Assembly: GCA_963781035.1 (NCBI GenBank) | Contig: CAWAEN010000004.1 | Span: 186,001-250,000 of the forward strand | Length of the DNA: 64,000 bases | From: SZUA-35 sp963781035 | GTDB lineage: Bacteria; Actinomycetota; Acidimicrobiia; Acidimicrobiales; SZUA-35 | Direction: 5' to 3' | In this document: in pieces, positions 17,165 to 26,890 of the stretch | How the letters are laid out: each line of letters starts with the position of its first letter | Numbering within the stretch: the first letter of the stretch is position 1 | The notes under the pieces: model-generated | Told to the model about the DNA's origin: nothing | Database searches by the model: none | The model's input: only the letters and a program-made list of their open reading frames with translations | Made by a program: the position numbers and the translations under genes

Positions 17165-17460
17165 GGCGTCTGTTGCTCCATGGTCGCCCACAGGCCGTGG
17201 TGATGGAGACGGTGGACGTCGGATTCTGCCTCGGTTCGGTCGCCGGATGACACGACGGCACGGCCCTTTTCGTGGACGTCGAGCATGAGGCGTTCCGCCT
17301 TCTGCTTCGTGTAGCCGAACAGCTTCCGGAACACGAACGTGACGTAGAAGGTCGTGTTGATCGGGTCGTTCCACACGATCACCTGCCACGGCAGATCAGT
17401 TGCGACGAGAACGTCGCCTTCGGCTTCGACCTCACCCTCTGGCAGGATCGGGTCAGCCAT
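17161..17460 (-). CDS. clpS: ATP-dependent Clp protease adaptor ClpS
   Basis: 99 residues. ClpS binds N-degron substrates and the N-domain of ClpA/ClpC. The core WQVIVWNDPINTTFYVTFVF contains the ND pair that contacts the substrate N-terminus, and MLDVHEKGRAVV matches the conserved helix with His. The gene start overlaps the end of ctaA by 8 nt and its stop overlaps DUF2017. Confidence 0.9.
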   Translation of the reverse strand: MADPILPEGEVEAEGDVLVATDLPWQVIVWNDPINTTFYVTFVFRKLFGYTKQKAERLMLDVHEKGRAVVSSGDRTEAESDVHRLHHHGLWATMEQQTP

Positions 17461-18382
17461 GGACGAGATCCTCTGCTCGAGCCCGATTCGGGATCTCGGC
17501 CGCTCGTTCGAACCAACCGAGATGCATGTGCAGGATCAGAAGGAAGAACACCACGGCACCGATGACGTGCAGCATCACCAGCACCGGTGGGACACCGAGG
17601 CTGTACTGCAGGTAGCCGAGACCACCCTGGACGACGGCAACCGCGATCGGTGCCCGCAGGGCAAGGGGAGCAATTCCGGCCCGCTGCATTCGGACCGCCA
17701 GCCAGACCAGGAGACCAAGCGTGACCCATGCGGCCAGGGAATGCACCCTGGACACGTCAGTCAGCGAGAGGTTGAGACGATCGGCACGGAAGTCGCCGCT
17801 GTTGGGCCCGGTACCGGTCACCACGGTTCCGGCCACGAGCAGTACGACGGATGCACCGACGATGGCTCGACTGTGTCGGACGATGCCATTCGGCACGGTC
17901 GGAGTCGGCGGACCGGCGTCACCACGAGCTTTCGCCAGCAACACCATCGCGTTCCACAACAGGACCATCGAGAGCAAGAAGTGCGCACTCACCAGCAACG
18001 GGTGCAGGTCGAGGCGGACCGTGACCCCGCCGAGCACGATCTGGCCTGCGACGCCGGCGACCAGATACCAGGCCCAACGGACGAGATCCGATCGTCGCGG
18101 CCTGCGCCGGTAGGCGGTCAGCACGGCGACGCCGACCCCGACCCCGACCACGCCGGACAGGAGTCGATTGCCGAACTCGATCCAGGGATGGAACCCCCAT
18201 TCGGGAGCGATCTTCTCCTCGCTGCACGTGGGCCAGTCCTCGCAGCCGAGGCCGGATTCGGTGAGCCGGACCAACGCCCCGGTGAACACGATCAGCGTGA
18301 GCAGGACGCCCGCGGCGACAACGACCTTGCGATAGGAGGCCGGTGAGACGCCGCCGGCCGAAGTCTCGCTCGTCGAACCCAT
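17453..18382 (-). CDS. ctaA: Heme A synthase CtaA/COX15
   Basis: 309 residues, eight predicted transmembrane helices. It oxidises the C8 methyl of heme O to the formyl of heme A. Typical features are TGALVRLTESGLGCEDWPTCS (the extracellular cysteine pair), the heme-binding His in the HxxxxR-like PWIEFGNRLLSG and in HPLLVSAHFLLS, and late histidines in VSRVHSLAAW and MLHVIGAV. It is divergent from ctaB, whose product makes heme O, so the two heme A genes share a promoter region at the head of the oxidase locus. Confidence 0.92.
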   Translation of the reverse strand: MGSTSETSAGGVSPASYRKVVVAAGVLLTLIVFTGALVRLTESGLGCEDWPTCSEEKIAPEWGFHPWIEFGNRLLSGVVGVGVGVAVLTAYRRRPRRSDLVRWAWYLVAGVAGQIVLGGVTVRLDLHPLLVSAHFLLSMVLLWNAMVLLAKARGDAGPPTPTVPNGIVRHSRAIVGASVVLLVAGTVVTGTGPNSGDFRADRLNLSLTDVSRVHSLAAWVTLGLLVWLAVRMQRAGIAPLALRAPIAVAVVQGGLGYLQYSLGVPPVLVMLHVIGAVVFFLLILHMHLGWFERAAEIPNRARAEDLVHG

Positions 18383-18476
18383 GGGTCAAAAGCTATGTCA
18401 CAGAGCGGCGAGGTGGGCACCCGGGAATCGGAAATCTGCGCAGACTTCCCCTGAGACTTCCGGCCGGGGACCTCTC

Positions 18477-19401
18477 GTGGCTACCCTCGCCGTTGTGGCT
18501 GTCACCGCTCTGAGCGCTCGATCGCGTACCAGCTCGTTCATCGCGCTCACCAAGCCGCGCATCATCGAGCTGCTCCTGGTCGTCGACCGTGCCGACGATG
18601 ATCGTGGCCGAGCGAGGCATGCCGTCGCTGTGGCTCATCGTTGCCACCGTGCTCGGTGGCACGTTCGCAGCCGGCGGCGCCAACGCCATCAACATGTATG
18701 TCGATCGCGACATCGACGGCGAGATGGAACGGACCAAGAACCGTCCGCTGGTGACCGGCGAGATCCAGCCGACCGAGGCACTCGTGTTCGCCGTCGGCCT
18801 CGAGATCGTCGCGTTCGTCTGGCTCTGGGCCTTCGTCAACCTGCTGTCGGCCTTGCTCGCCGTCGCCGCCTGTCTCTTCTACGTCTTCGTCTACACGCTC
18901 TGGCTCAAGCGCACCTCGAAGCAGAACATCGTGATCGGTGGTGCTGCCGGCGCCATGCCGGCCCTCATCGGGTGGTCGTCGATCACGAATACCGTCGAAC
19001 TGCCGGCCGTGATCCTGTTCCTGATCGTCTTCTTGTGGACGCCACCCCACTTCTGGGCGCTCGCCATCCGCTACTCGGACGACTATGCGGCAGCGAGCGT
19101 GCCGATGATGCCGGTCATCGACGGTCAGCGCTCGACCGCCCGCCAGATCTTCGGCTATTCGCTCGCCGTCTGGGCCGTGAGCCTCTGGTTGTGGGCGGCC
19201 GCCGACATGGGCTGGATCTACCTCGCCGCTGCGATCGGCATCGGAGCAATGTTCTCCGGACGGGCGCTCCAGATGGTGCTCGAACCCGATGTCGAGCTTC
19301 TCGAGAAGCGGGCAATCAAGTATTTCACGTTCTCGATCACGCACCTCACCGTTCTCTTCGGTGCGGTCGCCATCGATCAGCTCGTCGGCTGGGGCGTGTG
19401 A
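18477..19401 (+). CDS. ctaB: Protoheme IX farnesyltransferase CtaB (frameshifted)
   Basis: Makes heme O from heme B for the aa3 oxidase; UbiA-type membrane prenyltransferase. The N-terminal part (GTG 18477) ends IALTKPRIIELLLVV. The frame then shifts and continues from about 18585 as TVPTMIVAERGMPSLWL. The UbiA aspartate motifs NMYVDRDIDGEMERTKNRPL and the second site YSDDY are intact. One CG restored near 18582 (GTCGCGACC) gives a continuous protein of about 308 residues with LLLVVATVPTM, so the break is probably a sequence error in an essential gene. Confidence 0.88.
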
Positions 19402-19567
19402 ACATTTCATTGTGGCGACGAAGGCGGTTACAGTACGGCGGCGCTGTGTGCCTGTTGGCACCCTGCGTGCCGACGTCGTCACCGCTCCACGCTCGCATCA
19501 CCGCGCTGTGCTTCACTGCCCCGATTCACCGCAAGATCCACCAATCGCCGATGAGGTCCCCGCTTTC

Positions 19568-21250
19568 ATGGCTCTGACCGAAACACGTCCCGACACCGAA
19601 GCCGAGTCGGCTGCCGTCGTCGAGACGGCCACAATGCCCACCGTCGACGCTGTTCTCGGAACCGGAGACCACAAGACCATCGGCCGCCTCTGGATCGGGA
19701 GCGGCATCCTGTTCCTCATCGCCGGGCTCGTGATGGAGCTGTTGTCAACGGCCGAGATCGCTGATCTCTCCGGATTCGCCGTTGCCGACGACGGCAATCA
19801 GCTCACCCAGTTCTGGTCGCTGGGCCGCGATCTCCTGCTCTTCGCCGGCGTCGTGCCGCTCTTGGTCGGCATCGCCACGTACATCGTGCCGCTCCAGGTC
19901 GGCTCGTCGAGCCTTGCCTTCCCCCGCGGTGCAGCGGCGGCCTTCTGGACCTGGCTCCTCGGAGTGATCGTCCTCGTCCTCGCCTACATCATGAACGGCG
20001 GTCCGGCCGGCGGCCGGGTCGACTACGTCGTGCTCTGGACCCTCGCTCTCGGCGTCGTGATCGCCGCCCTCCTCTGGGCGCTCATCTGTGTCGCCACCAC
20101 CGTGCTCGGTGCTCGAGCCACCGGAATGGCGCTCGAAGACGTCCCGGCCAGCAGCTGGGGTTTCCTGGTCTTCGCCACCGGCGCCATCCTCGCCCTTCCG
20201 ATCCTGCTGTCCGAGCTGGTCATCGCCTACCTCGACGTCCGCTACGGCTTCTTCCCGGACAAGGCAGGTCGCACGGCCCTCGTCGGCGTCGCCGACTCGA
20301 TCAATCTCGTTCCGGCCCTCTACTTCGTGGCCGTTCCCGTGCTCGCCATGGCGGTCGACATCATCGGCGTCCACACCGGTCGCCCGGCCCGATTCCACAA
20401 GACCTTGCTCGCCGTGATCGGCCTCTTCGGTTTCCTGGCGTATGGCGCTGACATGCTCAGCTTCGCCTGGCGAGGCCGCCCCTTGGAGTTCGACAATGGC
20501 GTGCTGGTCGTTGCCACGCTGGCGTGTGTGCTGCCGATCCTGCTGATCCTGGCCATGACCGGGGAATCCATGGCCAAGGGCAAGCCACGGATCAACACCC
20601 CGCTGGCTGGATCCATGCTCGGTGGGGCGCTCCTGCTTGCCGGTGCCGCTGCGGCGGTGCTCGGTGTGGTCGATCCCGCCCTCGGCTTCGTCGAGGACAT
20701 CGGGGACGAGGAGATCGACTTCTCGATGGATCTGTTCGGCACCTCGTTCCACTGGGGTGTGCGTGGCTTCGTGATCGGAGCTGTGATCCTCGGACTCATC
20801 TCGGCGGTTCACCACTGGGGTCACAAGATCTGGGGCCGCACCCTCGACGACCGACTCGGCTTCCTCGAGGTGCTGGCCGTCGCGGCAGGAACCTTGGCCT
20901 GGGGCACCGGCAACATCGTGGCCGGATTCCTCGACCAGCCCGGGCTTCCAGCAGTCGACTCGTCAGGTGACAGCACGGTGGAGCTCATGAACGTGATCAG
21001 CACCATCGGCGTCGCCCTCGTGGCCGGCGGCGTCGCACTGCTCCTGTTGAACGTGCTGGGCGTGATCGCAGGCAGAGTCGGTACCGCCGCCGAGCCGTGG
21101 ACGGGTGCCACGCTCGAATGGGCTACGACATCGCCCCCGATCGCCAACAACTTCGCCGAGGCACCGGTGGTGACCTCGGCGCTACCCCTGCTCGACATGG
21201 CGCTCGCCGAGCGAGATGGCGACGCCTCGAGCGACGGAGAGGTTGCCTGA
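19568..21250 (+). CDS. Degenerate cytochrome oxidase subunit I paralogue lacking metal ligands
   Basis: 560 residues from ATG 19568, about 12 transmembrane helices. It is clearly related to CoxI: GDHKTIGRLW near the start, YIVPLQVGSSSLAFPRGAAAAFW in helices II-III, and EWATTSPPIANNF near the end mirror the true subunit at 24163. At the ligand sites, however, the MHGT histidine is missing (SLGRDLL), HPEVY is replaced by LVPALY, the CuB His-His is AD (YGADMLS), and of HFHY only one His remains (SFHW). It should therefore not bind heme a, heme a3 and CuB normally. It opens the oxidase operon and is followed by a CoxIII-like gene. An assembly or accessory subunit is more likely than an oxidase. 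Confidence 0.8.
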   Translation: MALTETRPDTEAESAAVVETATMPTVDAVLGTGDHKTIGRLWIGSGILFLIAGLVMELLSTAEIADLSGFAVADDGNQLTQFWSLGRDLLLFAGVVPLLVGIATYIVPLQVGSSSLAFPRGAAAAFWTWLLGVIVLVLAYIMNGGPAGGRVDYVVLWTLALGVVIAALLWALICVATTVLGARATGMALEDVPASSWGFLVFATGAILALPILLSELVIAYLDVRYGFFPDKAGRTALVGVADSINLVPALYFVAVPVLAMAVDIIGVHTGRPARFHKTLLAVIGLFGFLAYGADMLSFAWRGRPLEFDNGVLVVATLACVLPILLILAMTGESMAKGKPRINTPLAGSMLGGALLLAGAAAAVLGVVDPALGFVEDIGDEEIDFSMDLFGTSFHWGVRGFVIGAVILGLISAVHHWGHKIWGRTLDDRLGFLEVLAVAAGTLAWGTGNIVAGFLDQPGLPAVDSSGDSTVELMNVISTIGVALVAGGVALLLLNVLGVIAGRVGTAAEPWTGATLEWATTSPPIANNFAEAPVVTSALPLLDMALAERDGDASSDGEVA

Positions 21251-21889
21251 TGAGCACCGCAGTCACACCGGTCAGCGGTGTCGATGTCAGCGTCCGTGAC
21301 ACGATTCCTGCCGCAGTCGCACCAGCTGCGCCCGCCCGTCCTCGCCTGTTGCTGCTCGGAACCGGGTTCGCTTCCGCCGCCGTCATCATGCTCATGGCCG
21401 GCCTGATCGGCATCTACACCCGAACTCGGGCCGGCGTACTCGGCGTCCGGAGAGGTGTGGCTACCGAGCGGCGTCACGATCCCACTCACGCAGCCGAACA
21501 TGATGGCCATCACGATGGTGTTCTCGGTCTTCATCATGATCTGGGCGATCTCGTCGCTCGGGCGTGGCGATCGTGCGATGGCCTACGTTGCGCTCGGCCT
21601 GGTACTCCTCATGGGGTTCTCGGTCATCGCCCAGACCGGCTATCTCCTCACGATCATGGAACTCGGGATCGCCGACGACCTTCGAGGTCCGCTGATCTAC
21701 GGCGTGATCGGCACCCACCTCGCCATTCTGGGCGCGGCCATGGGGTTCGTTGCGGTCATGACTCTCCGAGCCCTCGGCGGTGAGTACAGCGCCAAGGATC
21801 GCGAAGGCGTCTATTCGGCCGCCATGTTCTGGTACGTCACCGTCTTCCTGTACATGGTGGTGTGGTTCACCATCTACATCACCAAGTAG
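21250..21889 (+). CDS. Cytochrome oxidase subunit III-like membrane protein (frameshifted)
   Basis: ATG 21250 overlaps the end of the CoxI paralogue. The N-terminal part runs to LIGIYTRTRA, and the rest continues in the next frame from about 21436 (YSASGEVWLPSGVTIPLTQPN) to TAG 21889. About five helices remain; the YRT-like start, PLTQPNMMAITMVFSVFIM and a final FWYVTVFLYMVVWFTIYI resemble the helix arrangement and C-terminal helix of subunit III. One CG restored near 21433 (GGCGCGTAC) joins the parts into about 213 residues. Likely the partner of the preceding degenerate subunit I. Confidence 0.65.
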
Positions 21890-21895
21890 GTCGTC

Positions 21896-22663
21896 ATGTT
21901 CACCTGGGGTTCCAAGTTCTTTCTCGCTCTGATGGCTGGGGCGCTGATCGGCGCCGTCGCCTATGGCCTCGTCACCGGCGGTGGTCCGGTCGGGGTCGTC
22001 AGCGCTGGCTACAAGGGTGGTGTCGGCGATCACCTCGGCTACTCGGTGCTGGTCTTCGCTGCCGTCTCCCTCGGTCTGCTCGGCTTTCTCAGCGTCCTCG
22101 TGCGTGACGGTGATGCCGAGGTCATGGCAGCTCGGGCCGGCGTGCCAACGGTGCCGGCCGTCCAGCAGCCGGCCGACCCGTCCTACTGGAGCCCGATCGC
22201 CGGGTTCGGCGTCGCAGCGCTCATCATCGGTCTTGCCCTCAGCCCCGTCTTCTACATCCTCGGCATCGCCGTCCTCGTCGTCACGGCGCTGATGTGGGGA
22301 GTCCAGGCCTGGGCCGATCGCGCCACCGGAGATCCCGAGGTCAACCGAGTCGTCCGCAGCCGTGTGCTGGGTCCCTTGGAGCTTCCGATGCTCTCGATGC
22401 TCGGCATCGCCGCCGTGGCGGTCGGTGTCAGCCGGGTGTTCCTTGCTGCATCCAAGACCGGAGCGACGATCGCCGGCACGCTCTTCACGGTCTTCGTCTT
22501 CGGAGCCGCGGTGTTGATGTCGAAGGTGAACCTCAAGCGCAGCGCCGTCAATGGCATCGTTGCGCTCGGTGCGCTCGCCATCCTGGCCGGCGGCATCGTC
22601 GGCGCCGCTGTCGGCGAGCGCGACTTCCACGAGCACGAAGATCATTCCGGAGAAGAAGGCTGA
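21896..22663 (+). CDS. Seven-helix membrane protein of the oxidase cluster, function unknown
   Basis: 255 residues with about seven hydrophobic segments and a His/Glu-rich C-terminus (RDFHEHEDHSGEEG). I do not recognise a family. It lies in tight tandem between the CoxIII-like gene and ctaC, 6 bp after the former, so it is probably co-transcribed. A role in assembly or as an accessory subunit follows from position only. The charged His-rich tail could bind copper, which is speculative. Confidence 0.7.
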   Translation: MFTWGSKFFLALMAGALIGAVAYGLVTGGGPVGVVSAGYKGGVGDHLGYSVLVFAAVSLGLLGFLSVLVRDGDAEVMAARAGVPTVPAVQQPADPSYWSPIAGFGVAALIIGLALSPVFYILGIAVLVVTALMWGVQAWADRATGDPEVNRVVRSRVLGPLELPMLSMLGIAAVAVGVSRVFLAASKTGATIAGTLFTVFVFGAAVLMSKVNLKRSAVNGIVALGALAILAGGIVGAAVGERDFHEHEDHSGEEG

Positions 22664-22740
22664 TGGCGCCCGCTGTGATGAATGACACGTCCGGTTCAAC
22701 TTTGCGAACAGACGCCAACTCCGCCAGGCTTGAGAATCAC

Positions 22741-24150
22741 ATGACCAGAATACGATCCATCGTTCGCTCGGGCCCGCTGCTCCTGGGACTCACCCTCATC
22801 GCCGCCGCCTGTGCGGAGGACAAGCCGCTCAACACCTACGGGGCGAAAGGGCCGAAGGCCGAGCAGATCGAGAACTTCAGCTATTGGATCTGGCCCCCCA
22901 TGATCGTCATCTTCATCCTGGTGTCGATCGGCGGATGTGTCCTGGCATGGAAGAACCGGGTGAAGCCGGAAGACTTCGATCACGACGACCTCCCGGAGCA
23001 GGTCCACGGCAACGCCAAGCTCGAGTGGGGATGGACCGCCGCACCAGCCGTGATCCTCGCAATCGTCGCCGTTCCCACCATCCTCGTCACCTTCGACCTG
23101 GAGCAGAAGAACGACGCCCCTGCGGCGCAGAGCGAGTGCCGCCTCAATGCCGATGGCACCCGGTCTGGCGAGCTCGATGTGATGGTCGTCGGCCAGCAGT
23201 GGTGGTGGGAGTACCGCTACGACACCGACTGCGACGGCTTCTTCGAAGATGCCAACGGTGACGGCGTCATCGACGAGATCGATCAGGAATGGCCGCTCGA
23301 GATCGCACTCGACGACGACGATCTGGTCGTTGCCAACCAACTGGTCATTCCCGCAGGCGAACAAGTCGATCTCACGATCACCTCCCGCGACGTCATCCAT
23401 TCCTTCTGGCTGCCTCGCCTCAACGGCAAGCGCGATGCCGTGCCTGGCCGCATTCACACCTGGTCGATCGAAGCGGACGAACCTGGTGAGTTCAACGGCT
23501 GGTGCACCGAATACTGCGGTCTGTCCCATGCCCGTATGCGGATGAGCGCTGTTGCCCTGCCGGCGGCCGAATTCGATGCCTGGGTCGAGAATCAGCTCCA
23601 ACCGGCAGACATCCCCGAAACGCGGCCCGCACTGGCCGAGGGCGAACGTCTTCCCCGGGCCGAGGACTTCGAAGGCGAGGCCCTCGAAGCATTCTTCGAA
23701 CAGGAAGAGCAGTACTTGGCCGCAGAGGGTCGGGCGCTCTTCCAAGCCGTGTGCACGTCATGCCACGTCGTGCGGGAAGACCCGGCTGACGCCGACGGAA
23801 CTGCCTACGACTACGGCCGTGACTTCGAAGCGGCGCTGTTGGCTCGGGCCGCCCCCGACCTCACCCACTTCGCCACCCGCTCGGTGTTCGCCGGCGCCAT
23901 CTACAGCCAGTACGCCGAGGTCGATGCCGATGACGACGATCTGCTCGAGATCTTGGATGGTGAGGGTGCGACCTACCTCGAGCTCTCCGAGGCGCTGCGC
24001 CTCAACGAGGCGCAACTCAAGCGGTGGATCAGCAATGCCCCGGCGCAGAAGGCAATGGATCCCGACAATCTGCTCGGAATGCCGGCCTTCCCCCAGTTGA
24101 CCGAACAAGATCTCGAAGCACTGGTCGCCTACTTGGCGACGCTCGATTGA
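22741..24150 (+). CDS. ctaC: Cytochrome c oxidase subunit II fused to cytochrome c
   Basis: 469 residues from ATG 22741; the lipoprotein signal LLLGLTLIAAACAED follows directly. Two transmembrane helices come next, then the cupredoxin domain with VIHSFWLP (His ligand) and WCTEYCGLSHARM (both Cys, His and Met of CuA). The C-terminal domain carries one heme c site CTSCH near residue 340, making a caa3-type subunit. Unusual: between QQWWWEYRY and the WPLEIALDDDDLV strand there is an inserted acidic loop with DANGDGVIDEID, an EF-hand/dockerin-like calcium motif, bracketed by two extra Cys. ATG 22663 is an alternative start but would bury the signal. Confidence 0.93.
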   Translation: MTRIRSIVRSGPLLLGLTLIAAACAEDKPLNTYGAKGPKAEQIENFSYWIWPPMIVIFILVSIGGCVLAWKNRVKPEDFDHDDLPEQVHGNAKLEWGWTAAPAVILAIVAVPTILVTFDLEQKNDAPAAQSECRLNADGTRSGELDVMVVGQQWWWEYRYDTDCDGFFEDANGDGVIDEIDQEWPLEIALDDDDLVVANQLVIPAGEQVDLTITSRDVIHSFWLPRLNGKRDAVPGRIHTWSIEADEPGEFNGWCTEYCGLSHARMRMSAVALPAAEFDAWVENQLQPADIPETRPALAEGERLPRAEDFEGEALEAFFEQEEQYLAAEGRALFQAVCTSCHVVREDPADADGTAYDYGRDFEAALLARAAPDLTHFATRSVFAGAIYSQYAEVDADDDDLLEILDGEGATYLELSEALRLNEAQLKRWISNAPAQKAMDPDNLLGMPAFPQLTEQDLEALVAYLATLD

Positions 24151-24162
24151 GCAGGAGCTGAC

Positions 24163-26130
24163 ATGGCAATCATCGAGAACGAACCATTTGCACTTCCATC
24201 CGGAGAGGCTCCAGCCGTCGAGAACCCACTGGGCGTGTTCTCCCGACCCCGCCAGTACACGGGCCTCAAGAACTGGTTGACCACCGTCGACCACAAGAAG
24301 ATCGGCATCATGTACGGCGGTGCCGCCATGTTCTTCCTGCTCATCGGCGGTCTGGCGGCCCTGCTCATCCGCATCCAGCTGGCCACGCCCAACAGCAGCT
24401 TCCTGTCGGCCGACGCCTACAACCAGATCTTCACGATGCACGGCACGGTGATGATCTTCCTGGTCGTGATGCCGATCGGCGCCGCGTTCGCCAACTATCT
24501 CCTGCCGCTGCAGGTCGGGGCCCGAGACGTCGCCTTCCCCCGCATCAACGCCTTCAGCTTCTGGGTGTTCCTCTTCGGTGGTCTGCTGCTGAACACCAGC
24601 TGGTTCCTCGGTGGAGGGGCCGACGGCGGTTGGTTCAACTACGCACCCAACAACGGGGTTGCCTACTCGCCGTCGAACGGCATCGACTTCTGGAACGTCG
24701 GCTTGCTCATCGCCGGCATCGGGTCGCTGTCCGGTGCGGTCAACCTGATCACGACCGTTCTCAACATGCGGGCCCCTGGCATGACGCTCATGCGGATGCC
24801 GATCTTCGTGTGGATGACCCTCGTCACCCAGTTCCTCCTGCTGTTCGCCATCCCCGTCCTCACCGTCGCCCAGATCCTGCTGCTCATGGACCGCAACTTC
24901 GGTGCGAGCTTCTTCGCCGTCGATCTCGGCGCCGACCCCTTGCTGTGGCAGCACCTCTTCTGGATCTTCGGGCACCCCGAGGTGTACCTGATGATCCTGC
25001 CGGCCTTCGGCATCGTGTCCGAGGTGATTCCCACGTTCTCCCGCAAGCCGATCTTCGGCTACCCGTTCATGGTCTTCTCCGGCATCGCCATCGGCTTCAT
25101 GGGCTTTGGTGTGTGGGCGCACCACATGTTCGTGTCCGGGCTGGGCCCGCTGTCGGTCGCCGCCTTCTCCTTCGCCACGATGTTCATCGCCGTGCCGACC
25201 GGCGTGAAGGTCCTCAACTGGCTGGCCACGATGTGGGGGGCGAAGATCACCCTCAACACCGCGATGCTCTTCGCGGTCGGCCTGGTCACCCAGTTCACCA
25301 TCGGCGGCCTCTCCGGTGTCTCGCACGCCGTCGCCCCGTGGGACACCCAGCAGACCGACACGTACTACATCGTTGCCCACTTCCACTACGTGCTGTTCGG
25401 TGGGGCCCTGTTCGGCTTCGTGTCCGGCATGTACTTCTGGTGGCCGAAGGCGTTCGGCTACAAGCTCAACGAGGCCCACGGCAAGTTCAACTTCTGGTCC
25501 ATGGTCATCGGTTTCAACCTGACGTTCGGTCCGATGCACATCCTCGGCCTCCAGGGCATGCCCAGACGGATGCACACCTACGACGACGCCATGGGTTTCA
25601 ACCTGTGGAACATGGTCGCCACGATCGGATCCTTCATCCTGGCCGTCGGCACGCTGTGGGTGCTCGTGAACGCGCTCATCTCCTACCGAGCCTGGGTCGC
25701 CGCTGGTCGCCCGAACCCCGGCGCCGATCCGTGGGATGCCAGAACCATCGAGTGGTCGATCCAGTCACCGGCTCCGGAGCACAACTTCGACCACAGCCCT
25801 GAGATCACGTCGCTCGACGACTTCTGGCATCGCAAGTACGCCGAGTCCGAGGACGGCTCGATCCGTCGGGTCGCCACCGGTGACGAACTGGCACAGCCCG
25901 GCAACGGCGAGGGCGTCCACTTGCCGGCGCCTTCCTACTGGCCGCTGGTGTTGGCCGCCTCGATCCCGATCATCGGTTACGGCGTGATCTTCTCGCTCTG
26001 GCTGACCATCCCCGGATTGATCCTGATGGTGGCCGGTCTCTTCGGTTGGGCGCTCGAACCGGCAGATGACCTCGACATCGAGGACCACCACGGTCCGTCC
26101 CACGACGAGCTCGCAGGAGCATCCGCATGA
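24163..26130 (+). CDS. ctaD: Cytochrome c oxidase subunit I (aa3 type)
   Basis: 655 residues, twelve core helices plus C-terminal helices. It contains the complete ligand set: MHGTVMIF (heme a), FGHPEVY with the His-Tyr cross-link pair, WAHHMF (CuB), and AHFHYVLFGG (heme a3 and heme a). It couples oxygen reduction to proton pumping. It lies 12 bp after ctaC and overlaps ctaE by 4 nt (ATGA). Comparison with it is what exposes the degenerate paralogue at 19568. Confidence 0.97.
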   Translation: MAIIENEPFALPSGEAPAVENPLGVFSRPRQYTGLKNWLTTVDHKKIGIMYGGAAMFFLLIGGLAALLIRIQLATPNSSFLSADAYNQIFTMHGTVMIFLVVMPIGAAFANYLLPLQVGARDVAFPRINAFSFWVFLFGGLLLNTSWFLGGGADGGWFNYAPNNGVAYSPSNGIDFWNVGLLIAGIGSLSGAVNLITTVLNMRAPGMTLMRMPIFVWMTLVTQFLLLFAIPVLTVAQILLLMDRNFGASFFAVDLGADPLLWQHLFWIFGHPEVYLMILPAFGIVSEVIPTFSRKPIFGYPFMVFSGIAIGFMGFGVWAHHMFVSGLGPLSVAAFSFATMFIAVPTGVKVLNWLATMWGAKITLNTAMLFAVGLVTQFTIGGLSGVSHAVAPWDTQQTDTYYIVAHFHYVLFGGALFGFVSGMYFWWPKAFGYKLNEAHGKFNFWSMVIGFNLTFGPMHILGLQGMPRRMHTYDDAMGFNLWNMVATIGSFILAVGTLWVLVNALISYRAWVAAGRPNPGADPWDARTIEWSIQSPAPEHNFDHSPEITSLDDFWHRKYAESEDGSIRRVATGDELAQPGNGEGVHLPAPSYWPLVLAASIPIIGYGVIFSLWLTIPGLILMVAGLFGWALEPADDLDIEDHHGPSHDELAGASA

Positions 26131-26882
26131 CCGATCTCGCCACCCCTGTCGACGGAGCCCCTGCCGACGATCACGGTCACGACGACCACCCACCGACCAC
26201 CCTCGGCCTCTCCAACATGAAGTTGGCGATGTGGCTCTTCCTGGGTTCGGAGTGTCTGCTGTTCGGCGCCCTCATCAGCACCTACTTGCTGTCCAAGGCT
26301 CGGTTCATCGCCGAACTCACCGCCGGCAATCCGAACGTCATCGAGTCGTTGCTCCCTGACGGCGAGCGCCAGGCGCTGGCCGACGAGGGGGTACGGGCGA
26401 CGTTCGACAATCTGCCGACCATCTTCAACGAGATGCGGCTCGAGGCCGCGGTCGATCCGATCTTCGACATTCCGTTCACCTCGTTCAGCTCGTTCGTGCT
26501 GCTCATGAGCTCGCTCTGCATGGTCCTGGCCCACAAGGCCACCGAAGAGGGCGACTACAAGAACCAGCGCGTCTGGCTCGCCACGACCGCGCTGCTCGGC
26601 TCCACCTTCATCGGTGGTCAGATCTACGAGTTCACGGCCTTCTTCCGTGAGGGCCTCACCTTCGGCGGCAGCCTGTTCGGCTCAGCGTTCTACACCCTCA
26701 CCGGCTTCCACGGTGTGCACGTCACCGGCGGCATCTTGATGCTGGTGTCGCTGCTGATCTTGTCGTTCCAGGGCAAGCTCAAGTCCGATCGTTCGGAAAC
26801 GGTCGAACTGGTCGGGCTGTACTGGCACTTCGTCGACGTCGTGTGGGTCCTGATCTTCACGATCGTCTATCTCATCCCCTGA
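26127..26882 (+). CDS. ctaE: Cytochrome c oxidase subunit III
   Basis: 251 residues, several helices. Recognisable features are KLAMWLFLGSECLLFGALI in the first helix, GQIYEFTAFFREG, GFHGVHVTGGILML with the conserved GxHGxHV, and the final VELVGLYWHFVDVVWVLIF. Its ATG overlaps the ctaD stop and its stop is followed 9 bp later by ctaF. The N-terminus is His/Asp-rich. Confidence 0.95.
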   Translation: MTDLATPVDGAPADDHGHDDHPPTTLGLSNMKLAMWLFLGSECLLFGALISTYLLSKARFIAELTAGNPNVIESLLPDGERQALADEGVRATFDNLPTIFNEMRLEAAVDPIFDIPFTSFSSFVLLMSSLCMVLAHKATEEGDYKNQRVWLATTALLGSTFIGGQIYEFTAFFREGLTFGGSLFGSAFYTLTGFHGVHVTGGILMLVSLLILSFQGKLKSDRSETVELVGLYWHFVDVVWVLIFTIVYLIP

Positions 26883-26890
26883 GGGTTTTC

